From: VFBF01 sp964530695
GTDB taxonomy: Bacteria > Pseudomonadota > Alphaproteobacteria > Caulobacterales > Aquidulcibacteraceae
Length of the DNA: 64,000 bases
Direction of reading: 5' to 3'
Assembly: GCA_964530695.1 (NCBI GenBank)
Contig: CAZGYQ010000004.1
Coordinates: forward strand, 5,034-69,033
A program made the position numbers and the translations under genes. Of this stretch, positions 35,775-43,396 are shown one piece after another. The notes under the pieces are model-generated. The model had not been told where the DNA came from. It did no database searches and worked only from the letters and a program-made list of their open reading frames with translations. How positions within the stretch are numbered: the first letter of the stretch is position 1; each line of letters starts with the position of its first letter.

Positions 35775-35790
35775 TGGCGCGCGACTTGCT
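35775..35790 (+). promoter_or_regulatory. sigma-54 promoter element for fliK-flgD
   Basis: TGGCGCGCGACTTGCT matches the consensus TGGCACRNNNNTTGCW at all but one defined position (A to G at position 5), with correct GG/GC spacing. Transcription would start near 35801, about 47 bp before fliK. Confidence 0.7.
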
Positions 35791-35847
35791 CGGCCCGAGC
35801 GCAGCCGCGGCGATCCACGCTGCGCAACGATCAGGGGCATTGTGGAA

Positions 35848-37086
35848 ATGGACGCGCGTCTCGTGCTCGCAAGAACTCCGACGATCGCGCAGGCAAGCGC
35901 GCCCGCCTACGAGTTCGATGCGTCAGAGGATGACTTCGCGGCGCATCTGCCGCCGGATGAGCCCGTTCAGTCCGCACCGGGCGCAGGCCGCATCGAGGAA
36001 GCTCGCAAGGAAGACGCCGCGAACGACCGCGATGAGGATGAGGAGGACGCGCCGAGCGAGGGCGAGACCGCGCTGAGCACGCCGTTCGCGCCCGTGCTCG
36101 TGCGCCCGCAGAACAGCGTCGTCACGTTCGATCTCTCGGCGCTGCTCGCGCAGAGCGCCGCCGCCGCGGCGAGTCTGGCGCCCGCCGCAGTGCAAACGCC
36201 CGCCGCCGCCCAAACGCCGGCCGATGCAACCGCCGCCGTCTCGCCCGAGATCGCGACCGCGGACCAGGCGCAGCAGCCGCAAGCCAACACGACAAAGCCC
36301 GCCGCCGATCCCGCCGCGCTTTCAGCGCTTGAGGCGCTCACCGCCAGCGCTACGGCGCAAGGCAAGACCGAAATCCGTCCGCTCAGGACCTTGCGCGCCG
36401 GTCGCGGCGAAGGCGTCGCCGAAGGCGGCCCCGAATTCAAGGCGCCCGCGAACGCCAATGCGCCCGCATCGTCCCCCTCATCGTCCCAGGTCGCCGGCGC
36501 GGCCAAGGTCCAGACAGCCAACGCCGTGCAGCCGGTCGTGGCCTCGACGCAGACGCAGGATGTCCGCCCCGCACCGGACTCCGCGCCACAGCTTGTCGGC
36601 GCGGCGCCCGCGGACCAGCGCGCGCACCGTCTCAACGAGGCCTCTGGCGCCATGGGGCATCGCGCGACGACGCCCGCCGCGCTGGTCGCGCAACACGTCA
36701 TCCGCCGCTTCGACGGCCGCTCGACGAGCATCGACGTGCGTCTCGACCCCGCCGAACTCGGCCGCGTGCAGGTGACGCTCGATGTGGGCGCCGACAACAA
36801 GGTCACCGCCGTCGTGTCCGCGGAAAACCCGGCGACGCTCGCCGACCTCGTGCGTTCCTCGCGCGAGCTTGAACGCGCGCTGCAGGACGCGGGACTCAGC
36901 CTCGACAGCGGCGATCTCACGTTCGATCTGGCGCAGCGCGGCGATGGAGGGACGTCTGGATCGAAAGGCGAAGGCTCGCGCAGCGGCGCGGGCCAGGGCC
37001 AGACCGCCGAGACGAATGCGCCAGCGGCGTCGCGTCCGTTTGGGCTGGAAACATGGCGCGGCGCGCGCGTCGACGTAATGGTCTGA
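35848..37086 (+). CDS. fliK: flagellar hook-length control protein FliK
   Basis: The start MDARLVLARTP at 35848 gives 412 aa. The N-terminal 280 residues are Ala/Pro/Thr-rich and disordered with an acidic patch (EDAANDRDEDEEDAPSEGE), as expected for the molecular-ruler part. The conserved C-terminal Flg_hook domain spans about 285-390 (IDVRLDPAELGRVQVTLDVG, LRSSRELERALQDAGLSLDSGDL). FliK stops hook growth and switches export specificity at FlhB. It is followed after 11 bp by flgD, and preceded by a strong sigma-54-like element. Confidence 0.88.
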   Translation: MDARLVLARTPTIAQASAPAYEFDASEDDFAAHLPPDEPVQSAPGAGRIEEARKEDAANDRDEDEEDAPSEGETALSTPFAPVLVRPQNSVVTFDLSALLAQSAAAAASLAPAAVQTPAAAQTPADATAAVSPEIATADQAQQPQANTTKPAADPAALSALEALTASATAQGKTEIRPLRTLRAGRGEGVAEGGPEFKAPANANAPASSPSSSQVAGAAKVQTANAVQPVVASTQTQDVRPAPDSAPQLVGAAPADQRAHRLNEASGAMGHRATTPAALVAQHVIRRFDGRSTSIDVRLDPAELGRVQVTLDVGADNKVTAVVSAENPATLADLVRSSRELERALQDAGLSLDSGDLTFDLAQRGDGGTSGSKGEGSRSGAGQGQTAETNAPAASRPFGLETWRGARVDVMV

Positions 37087-37097
37087 GGAGAACGCCC

Positions 37098-37766
37098 ATG
37101 CCAGTTATCGGCTCAACGCTCGCCGCATCCTCGACAACCGCCCAGACCGTCGCTGCCGAGGCGCGATCGAAGCTGTCCGACAATTTCGACACCTTCCTGT
37201 CGTTGCTGACAGCGCAGCTATCGAACCAGGATCCGCTCAATCCCGTGGATTCGGCGCAGTTCACGCAGCAACTCGTGCAATACAGTCAGGTGGAGCAGCA
37301 GATATCCACCAACGACAAGCTCGAGACGCTGCTCGCGCAGAGCGAATCCGCCGGGACCGCGTCCGCTGTGTCCTTCATCGGCCGCACGGCGATTTTTTCA
37401 AGCGATGTCGCGCATCTCGCCGACGGCGCCGCGAAGTGGACCTACGACATCACCGGCGCGACGGGCGAGGCCCGGATTTCGGTGCGCGATTCAACGGGCC
37501 GGGAAGTCTATTCGGAAAACGTCACGACCGGCAACGGGGCGCAGACATTCAACTGGAACGGCGAGGACGCCAACGGGCGCGACCTTCCGGCCGGCCCCTA
37601 CCAGCTCGTTATCGCCGCCACCGACTCCGATGGCGCGGAGGTCGCGGCGGACATCTCCGTCGAGGAGTCGATCACCGGCGTCGATTTCAGCACAGCAGGC
37701 GCGGCGACCGTGATGACCGTCGCCGGCATGCGCACGTTCGATTCCATCCGATCAGTACGCAGCTAG
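37098..37766 (+). CDS. flgD: flagellar hook-capping protein FlgD
   Basis: GAGGAG seven bases upstream sets the start at 37098, giving 222 aa. The N-terminal LSDNFDTFLSLLTAQLSNQDPLNPVDSAQFTQQLVQYSQVEQQ is the diagnostic FlgD segment. A FlgD Ig-like/Tudor region with FNWNGEDANGRDLPAGPYQL follows. FlgD caps the growing hook and is needed for FlgE assembly. It lies between fliK and flgE, 92 bp before flgE. Confidence 0.95.
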   Translation: MPVIGSTLAASSTTAQTVAAEARSKLSDNFDTFLSLLTAQLSNQDPLNPVDSAQFTQQLVQYSQVEQQISTNDKLETLLAQSESAGTASAVSFIGRTAIFSSDVAHLADGAAKWTYDITGATGEARISVRDSTGREVYSENVTTGNGAQTFNWNGEDANGRDLPAGPYQLVIAATDSDGAEVAADISVEESITGVDFSTAGAATVMTVAGMRTFDSIRSVRS

Positions 37767-37858
37767 ACGAAACCAGCGAGACGCCGAATGCGCCCCGCAA
37801 ATGAGCGGAAGCTCGGGACTATCCCCAACACCGAACCGCAAGCGAGCAGGAAGAAACC

Positions 37859-39169
37859 ATGAGCATCTACACAGCCTTGCGGTCCGGGGTTTCCGGTCTC
37901 GCCGCGAATTCGAGCGCGTTGGCGGTCATTTCCGACAACATCGCAAACATCAACACTGTCGGCTACAAGCGCGGGGTCACCGACTTCACGGCGATGCTGA
38001 ACAGCCAGACGGGCGCAGCGACTTACAATGCCGGCGGCGTCCTTTCCTCCACACGCCGCCTCGTCGACGTCCAGGGGTCGCTGGAGCAATCGCGCTCGTC
38101 GACGGATCTGGCGATCGCCGGCAACGGCTTCTTCGTCGTCTCCGAGAACAACCAGCCGCTGACGAACGGCGGCAGCGTCGCGTTCACGCGGGCGGGATCG
38201 TTCACGGTCGATGCGGAGGGCTTCCTCGTCAGTCCGCAGGGCTATTTCCTGCAAGGCTGGCCGATCCAGACCAACGGCACGGTGACGTCGAGCCCGACAA
38301 GCCTGTCGACGTTGTCGCCGATCAACGTCGCCGAGACCGCCTCGACCGCGGAAGCGACCAGCGACGTCACGCTGACGGCGAACCTGAGTTCCACGCAGAC
38401 GACCTACGACCCCACCTCCAACACCTATGTCGTCGGCGACATGGCGACGGGCGACATCTCTCCCCAGTTCGAAAGCAGCATCGAGGTGTTCGACAGCCTC
38501 GGCGCCGCGCGCACGCTGGCCATCGGCTTCCTGAAGACGGCGGCCAACACCTGGCAGGTGGAAGTGTATGCACGGCCCGCGACTTCAGCGCCCGGCAATC
38601 CTGGCGGCCGCGTCGCGGCGGGCACGGTGTCCTTCACCACCTCAGGCGCCGTCCAGGGCATTACGGGAGGGCTCGCGGGCCCCTTCACCATCAACTGGGA
38701 TTCAACGACCGGCGCAGCCGCCCAGCCGGTCACCTTCAACCTGACAAACACGCTCACCCAGTTCGCCACCACGTCGGGGGTTTCGACGGTGGTGGCCGAC
38801 GGCGTGCCGCCGGGCAATCTCTCCGGGCTGGTCGTCGACGACAACGGCGACCTCACCGCACAGTTCACCAACGGTCGCTCGCGCGCGCTCTACCGCATCC
38901 CGGTTGCGACCTTCCTCAACCCCAACGGACTGTTGCCGGACCGTGGCGGGGTGTTCCGCACGACGCTGTCGTCGGGGCTCTACAACATCAACGAATCGAA
39001 TGCAGGCGGCGCGGGGCGCATCGAGTCATCGGTGCTGGAGGCTTCCAACGTGGATCTCGCCTCCGAGTTCACCAGCATGATCGTGACGCAGCGGGCCTAT
39101 TCGGCCTCATCGAAGATCATCACGACCGCCGACGAGATGCTGGACGAGCTGATCCGCATCAAGAGGTAA
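37859..39169 (+). CDS. flgE: flagellar hook protein FlgE
   Basis: The 436-aa hook subunit begins SIYTALRSGVSGLAANSSAL with SDNIANINTVGYKRG at about residues 25-39, carries the FlgE/F/G middle motif TDLAIAGNGFFVV (about 81-93), and ends with SNVDLASEFTSMIVTQRAYSASSKIITTADEML. Ribosome binding site is AGGAAG. It is longer than the E. coli form (402 aa) by an enlarged outer domain. The 92-bp gap from flgD may hold its own promoter, but no sigma-54 element was found there. Confidence 0.96.
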   Translation: MSIYTALRSGVSGLAANSSALAVISDNIANINTVGYKRGVTDFTAMLNSQTGAATYNAGGVLSSTRRLVDVQGSLEQSRSSTDLAIAGNGFFVVSENNQPLTNGGSVAFTRAGSFTVDAEGFLVSPQGYFLQGWPIQTNGTVTSSPTSLSTLSPINVAETASTAEATSDVTLTANLSSTQTTYDPTSNTYVVGDMATGDISPQFESSIEVFDSLGAARTLAIGFLKTAANTWQVEVYARPATSAPGNPGGRVAAGTVSFTTSGAVQGITGGLAGPFTINWDSTTGAAAQPVTFNLTNTLTQFATTSGVSTVVADGVPPGNLSGLVVDDNGDLTAQFTNGRSRALYRIPVATFLNPNGLLPDRGGVFRTTLSSGLYNINESNAGGAGRIESSVLEASNVDLASEFTSMIVTQRAYSASSKIITTADEMLDELIRIKR

Positions 39170-39232
39170 TCGAAAGGTAAACGCGAAATCGTTGCTCCGG
39201 CAGCAATATCCGTTACGTTTCGATACACGCTA

Positions 39233-39247
39233 TTAACCTGATTTTAC
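39233..39247. promoter_or_regulatory. CtrA-type box upstream of sciP
   Basis: TTAA-CCTGATT-TTAC fits the CtrA consensus TTAA-N7-TTAA with one change. It stands out in an AT-rich patch, 84 bp before the sciP start. In Caulobacter sciP is activated by CtrA. Confidence 0.6.
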
Positions 39248-39316
39248 TCTGAAATTTAGGCCGATGTTTATTCCCTCGGACTATAACGGGCTTCTAGTCT
39301 GATGGGAGTTGGCGCG

Positions 39317-39598
39317 ATGCAGAAGCAACGCCGCTATGAAGGAGTGGTGATGGGTCCTGACGGGAACCCCCTCACGCTCGACGATCTGCCCCCGGCGAAC
39401 ACCACGCGCTGGGTCATCCGCCGCAAGGCGGAAGTGGTCGCAGCCGTGCGCGGCGGCCTGCTCACGCTCGATGATGCGTGCGCGCGCTACAGCCTGACGT
39501 CCGAGGAATTCGACGCCTGGCGCCGTTCGATCGAGCGTCACGGCCTGCCTGGCCTGCGCACGACGCGCATCCAGCACTATCGCGTCTCGGAAGCCTGA
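39317..39598 (+). CDS. sciP: CtrA inhibitor SciP (DUF1153 family)
   Basis: The 93-aa product has the DUF1153 signature: VMGPDGNPLTLDDLPPANTTR, WVIRRKAEVVAAVRGGLLTL and FDAWRRSIERHGLPGLRTTR, a small helix-turn-helix-like fold. In Caulobacter SciP binds CtrA at promoters in late predivisional and swarmer cells and blocks its transcription activation, tuning flagellar and cell-cycle genes. GGGAG eight bases upstream favours the start at 39317 over the ATG at 39302. It sits between flgE and fliF as in Caulobacter. A CtrA box precedes it, consistent with a feedback loop. Confidence 0.92.
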   Translation: MQKQRRYEGVVMGPDGNPLTLDDLPPANTTRWVIRRKAEVVAAVRGGLLTLDDACARYSLTSEEFDAWRRSIERHGLPGLRTTRIQHYRVSEA

Positions 39599-39638
39599 CA
39601 GGCTTTCGGGATTGCGCGCTGCAGGAAGTTGCCGCGCA

Positions 39639-39653
39639 TTAACCATACCTTCA
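39639..39653. promoter_or_regulatory. CtrA-type box upstream of fliF
   Basis: TTAA-CCATACC-TTCA fits TTAA-N7-TTAA with one change, and the TTAACCAT half is the strong half-site typical of CtrA targets. It lies about 70-80 bp before the fliF GTG. CtrA control of the fliF operon is known in Caulobacter. A TGCCGGG motif follows at 39671-39677. Confidence 0.65.
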
Positions 39654-39719
39654 CCGGGGTGGGAAAAATCTGCCGGGCGGGCGTCATGACGGCGCCGTGA
39701 GTGATTCGGCGGACGGCGC

Positions 39720-41387
39720 GTGAACGGTCTGAACGATCTGATGATGAAAATCGGCCCGATGCGCCTGTTCGCGGCGCTCGGGATCACCGCTGTCGTGGCG
39801 GCGGCGCTGTTTGCGCTCATGTTCCGCGTGGGCGGCGAGGAGAAGGCCCTCCTTTTCTCCGATGTCGACATGGCTGAAGCCGGCGAGATCGCCTCGAAAC
39901 TCGACGGCGCCAAGATCGCCTACGAGCTGCGGGGGGACGGCACGGCGATCTTCGTGCCCCGCTCACAGGTCATGTCGGCGCGGTTGATGCTGTCGGAGGA
40001 CGGCCTGCCCTCGCGCGGGTCCATCGGCTACGAGATATTCGACAAGCAGGACGCGCTTGGCGCGACCCAGTTCCAGCAGAATATCAATCGCTTGCGGGCG
40101 CTCGAGGGCGAGTTGGCGCGCACCATCGCCTCCATCGACGGCGTCGAGCGCGCACGGGTGCATCTGGTCTTGCCCGAGCGGCAGCTCTTTTCGCAGGACA
40201 GGCAGGCGCCGTCGGCGTCGATCGTGCTCACCGTCAAGGGCGGCCAGCTGAGCCAGGGGCAGGTTCGCGCCGTCCGCAATCTCGTCGCCAGCGCGGTGCC
40301 CGGACTGGCGGTGAACCGGGTCACCATCGCCGACGCTTCAGGAAAGCTCCTGGCCGCGGCCGAGGACGACAGCGGCGCGGCCGCCGCGGACGCAATGGAC
40401 GAGCGCAAGGCCGCCGTCGAGGAGCGCCTGCGCAAGGAGGTGCAGGACATCGTCGAGAGCGTCGTGGGGCCCGGCGCCGCGCGCGTGCAGATCGCCGCCG
40501 ACATAGACTTCAACCGCGTCACCTCCACGTCGCAGACATTCGACCCCGAGGGTCGTGTCGTGCGCGAAACAAATTCGACCGAAGAAACAAGCTCCTCAAG
40601 CGACGGCGCGGACGGCGGCGGCGCCAGCGCGACGCGAAACCTGCCCGACGGCGCCGGCTCCAGCAGCGGCTCCACCAGCGGCAGCAACACCGAGCGCACC
40701 GAAGAACAGGTGCGCTACGAAATCTCCAACACCACCAAGACCGAAATCATCGAAGGCGGCCGGATCAAGCGCCTGTCCGTGGCGGTGGCCGTCGATGGGG
40801 TGACGGCTCCGGCGGGCGCGGACGGCGCGCCTGGCGCGTGGACCGCGCGCGAGGCGCAGGAACTCGATCGCATCACCACGCTCGTCAAGTCCGCGGTCGG
40901 CTTCGACGAAGCGCGCGGCGACAAGGTTGAGGTTGTGAATCTCAAGTTCGCGCAATCTCCGGCCGCCGCCGGCACGGAGGCCGCCAAGCCTTCGATGTTC
41001 GACTTCGGCAAGGACGAGATCATGCGCGGCGTGGAGCTGCTCGCGCTGCTGATTGTCGCGCTGGGCGTCATCTTCTTCGTCCTGCGCCCGTTGATCACGG
41101 GCATGCTGTCCGGGCAGGGCGGCGGCGGCGGCGGCGGTCTGCTGACGGCCCCCGGAGGCGCCATGGTAATCGCGGGCGGCCACGCAGCGACGATCGCGCC
41201 GCCGGTCGCCGGCGCCTTGCCAGCTCCGGCGGGCGGCGTCGGCACGATCATCGACCAGCAACTCGATATCGCGAAAATCCAGGGGCAGGTGAACTCCTCA
41301 TCGGTCAAGCGCGTCGCCGAGGTGATCGAACAGAACCCTGACGAATCGGCGCAGATCCTGCGCACATGGCTCTCGGAGCGCGCCTGA
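39720..41387 (+). CDS. fliF: flagellar MS-ring protein FliF
   Basis: GTG start with GGCGGA upstream; 555 aa. Two membrane spans are visible, about residues 17-38 (LFAALGITAVVAAALFALMF) and 442-463 (VELLALLIVALGVIFFVL). Between them lie the ring-building motifs (ARTIASIDGVERARVHLVLPE near 135-155) and a Gly/Ser-rich region at 280-325. The C-terminal SAQILRTWLSERA binds FliG. It is the first gene of fliF-fliG-fliH-fliN-flbD-flhA. Its promoter region carries a CtrA box. Confidence 0.96.
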   Translation: MNGLNDLMMKIGPMRLFAALGITAVVAAALFALMFRVGGEEKALLFSDVDMAEAGEIASKLDGAKIAYELRGDGTAIFVPRSQVMSARLMLSEDGLPSRGSIGYEIFDKQDALGATQFQQNINRLRALEGELARTIASIDGVERARVHLVLPERQLFSQDRQAPSASIVLTVKGGQLSQGQVRAVRNLVASAVPGLAVNRVTIADASGKLLAAAEDDSGAAAADAMDERKAAVEERLRKEVQDIVESVVGPGAARVQIAADIDFNRVTSTSQTFDPEGRVVRETNSTEETSSSSDGADGGGASATRNLPDGAGSSSGSTSGSNTERTEEQVRYEISNTTKTEIIEGGRIKRLSVAVAVDGVTAPAGADGAPGAWTAREAQELDRITTLVKSAVGFDEARGDKVEVVNLKFAQSPAAAGTEAAKPSMFDFGKDEIMRGVELLALLIVALGVIFFVLRPLITGMLSGQGGGGGGGLLTAPGGAMVIAGGHAATIAPPVAGALPAPAGGVGTIIDQQLDIAKIQGQVNSSSVKRVAEVIEQNPDESAQILRTWLSERA

Positions 41388-41390
41388 TCC

Positions 41391-42443
41391 ATGGCCCCTT
41401 CCCGCCCCAACGCAAAGAAGGCCGAAGGCGGCGCGGTGATGAGCGTCTCCGAGCTGAACGGTCCGCAGAAGGCCGCGATCATCGTGCTTTCGCTCGGCGC
41501 GGACGCCGAGGCCGTTCTCAAGCTGTTCGAGGAAGACGAACTCAAGGAAGTCTCGCAGGCGATGTCCAACCTCGGCATCGTCGACTCCAGCGTCGTCGAA
41601 CAGCTGATCATCGAGTTCGTCCAGCAGCTGTCCACATCGGGTCGCGTCGTCGGTTCGCAGTCGGCGACCGAACGTCTGCTCGCCAGCTTCCTCCCGCGCG
41701 ACAAGGTCGACCAGCTGATGGAAGACATCCGCGGCCCGGCGGGCCGCACGATGTGGGACAAACTGGGCAACGTGAACGAACAGGTGCTCGCCAACTACCT
41801 GAAGAACGAATATCCCCAGACCGTGGCCGTGGTGCTTTCCAAGGTGAAGCCCGACCATGCCGCGCGCGTGCTCGCGGCCCTGCCCGACGATTTCGCCATC
41901 GAATGCGTGCACCGGATGTTGCGCATGGAACCTGTGCAACGCGACATCCTCGACAAGATCGAAGGCACCCTGCGCGCCGAATTCATGTCCAACCTCGCGC
42001 GAACGCCCAAGCGCGACAGCCACGAACTCATGGCCGAAATCTTCAACACGTTCGACCGCCAGACCGAGGCGCGCTTCGTCGCCGCGCTGGAAGAGCGCTC
42101 GCGCGAGGCGGCCGAACGCATCCGCGCGCTCATGTTCGTGTTCGAGGACCTCAAGCGGCTCGACGCCGGCGGCGCACAGACGCTCATGCGCGTCGCCGAC
42201 AAGGCCGACCTCGCGCTGGCGCTCAAGGGCGCCTCCGATGAACTGCGCCAGCTTTTCCTGTCCAACATGTCCGAACGCGCCAGCAAGATTCTCAAGGACG
42301 ACATGGCCGCAATGGGGCCGGTGCGCCTGAAGGACGTCGAAGGCGCGCAGACGCGCATGGTTCAGGCCGCCAAGGATCTCGCGGAGCGCGGCGAGATCAT
42401 GCTGGCCGGCAATGGCGGCGGCGAAGAGGAACTCATCTATTGA
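41391..42443 (+). CDS. fliG: flagellar motor switch protein FliG
   Basis: The 350-aa switch protein has the FliF-binding N-terminus (GPQKAAIIVLSLGADAEAVLKLF), the middle-domain EYPQTVAVVL motif near 143 (EHPQ in most homologues) and the torque-generating C-terminal helix with charged residues VFEDLKRLD and SDELRQLFLSNMSERASKIL near 245-300. It starts 3 bp after fliF. An alternative ATG at 41439 would remove a 16-residue basic leader. Its stop overlaps the TTG of fliH. Confidence 0.96.
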   Translation: MAPSRPNAKKAEGGAVMSVSELNGPQKAAIIVLSLGADAEAVLKLFEEDELKEVSQAMSNLGIVDSSVVEQLIIEFVQQLSTSGRVVGSQSATERLLASFLPRDKVDQLMEDIRGPAGRTMWDKLGNVNEQVLANYLKNEYPQTVAVVLSKVKPDHAARVLAALPDDFAIECVHRMLRMEPVQRDILDKIEGTLRAEFMSNLARTPKRDSHELMAEIFNTFDRQTEARFVAALEERSREAAERIRALMFVFEDLKRLDAGGAQTLMRVADKADLALALKGASDELRQLFLSNMSERASKILKDDMAAMGPVRLKDVEGAQTRMVQAAKDLAERGEIMLAGNGGGEEELIY

Positions 42444-43057
42444 GCGACATCATCGCCATCCGCCGCTATGCGTTCGAAACGGTGTTCGATGCCGATGGCG
42501 CCATTCTGAGCGAAGGCGCCGCGGCGCCGATGTATTCAGCCGCCGACCTTGAGCGCGAACGCGCGGCAGGCTTCGAGGCGGGCCGCCAGAGCGAGGCCGT
42601 GCGCGTCGAAGCCGAAACAGTCGCCACGCTCGCGGCGATCGCGCAGTCCACTGCACGTCTGTGCGAGCGCACCACCGCCGACCGGCGCGCGATGGCCGAG
42701 GATGCGGCGCGTCTCGCGCTCGTGGCGGCCCGCAAGGTCGCGGGTGCTGCGCTTGCGGCGTTTGGCGAGGACCGTGTGGTCGCCGCGCTCGACGCCGCGT
42801 TCGAAACCTTCGTCCACGCGCCCCGTCTGGTCGTGCGCGTCGGCCCCGACATGGACCGACTGCGCACGCGTCTTGAGGACGTCGCGCGCGATCATGGTTT
42901 TCCGGGCACGCTGGTCGTGCGCGTCGAAGCCGGCCTGCAACAGGGCGATGTGTCCATCGACTGGGGCGAAGGCGCCATGTCGGTGAGCAGCGAGGAGGCC
43001 TTCCGCCGCATCGACGAGGTCATCGCCGCCACCCTTTCCGTGGAGCAACACGCATGA
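42440..43057 (+). CDS. fliH: flagellar export protein FliH/FlbE-like
   Basis: TTG start within TTGA overlapping the fliG stop. The 205-aa product has an Ala/Glu/Arg-rich helical middle (DLERERAAGFEAGRQSEAVRVEAETVATLAAIAQS) and a FliH-type C-terminal domain (LVVRVGPDMDRLRTRLEDVARDHGF, DVSIDWGEGAM). FliH regulates the export ATPase FliI; in Caulobacter the gene in this position is called flbE/fliH. Sequence conservation is low, so the name rests partly on position between fliG and fliN. Confidence 0.82.
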   Translation: MSDIIAIRRYAFETVFDADGAILSEGAAAPMYSAADLERERAAGFEAGRQSEAVRVEAETVATLAAIAQSTARLCERTTADRRAMAEDAARLALVAARKVAGAALAAFGEDRVVAALDAAFETFVHAPRLVVRVGPDMDRLRTRLEDVARDHGFPGTLVVRVEAGLQQGDVSIDWGEGAMSVSSEEAFRRIDEVIAATLSVEQHA

Positions 43058-43383
43058 GCGCCGACACGCCGTTCGACCTGGAATCGCTTGAACACAACAT
43101 GCCTGCGGGCGCCGACGACGGCGCAATGCACACCGCGGCCGAACTCGCGCCGGTTTTCGATGTGCCGGTGAAGATCCAGGCGGTGCTGGGCAAGACGAGC
43201 GTGGATGTTGCAACCCTTCTGCGGCTGAGCCGCGGATCGGTGCTCGAACTCGACCGCAAGGTCGGCGAGGCGATCGACATCTACGTGAACAACCGCCTCG
43301 TCGCGCGCGGCGAGGTGGTGCTCGTGGAAGAACGCCTCGGTGTAACCATGACGGAAATCATCAAGGACGGCGAAACGTCCTGA
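43054..43383 (+). CDS. fliN: flagellar motor switch protein FliN
   Basis: The 109-aa product is a SpoA/C-ring protein: FDVPVKIQAVLGKTSVDVATLLRLSRGSVLELDRKVGEAIDIYVNNRLVARGEVVLVEERLGV is a full FliN domain, with a short N-terminal part. It forms the base of the C ring with FliM and binds FliH. It overlaps fliH by ATGA and precedes flbD by 13 bp. Confidence 0.95.
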   Translation: MSADTPFDLESLEHNMPAGADDGAMHTAAELAPVFDVPVKIQAVLGKTSVDVATLLRLSRGSVLELDRKVGEAIDIYVNNRLVARGEVVLVEERLGVTMTEIIKDGETS

Positions 43384-43396
43384 GGAAGAACCCCTG

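Larger units (their letters stand above)
35410..35847. other. divergent flagellar control region flgK | fliK
   Basis: This 438-bp gap without a gene separates flgK-flgL (minus) from fliK-flgD (plus). It holds two sigma-54-like elements, one per strand, and two CGGCA-N5-TGCCG palindromes (35468-35482 and 35663-35677), with a half-site at 35542-35551. The remaining sequence shows no other feature I can defend. An open plus-strand frame running through it from inside flgK is antisense and then extends into fliK. Confidence 0.7.

Noticed and set aside
34759..35847. Upstream extension of the fliK frame antisense to flgK
   Set aside because: The reading frame happens to be open through flgK and the intergenic region; homologous FliK features start only after 35848.
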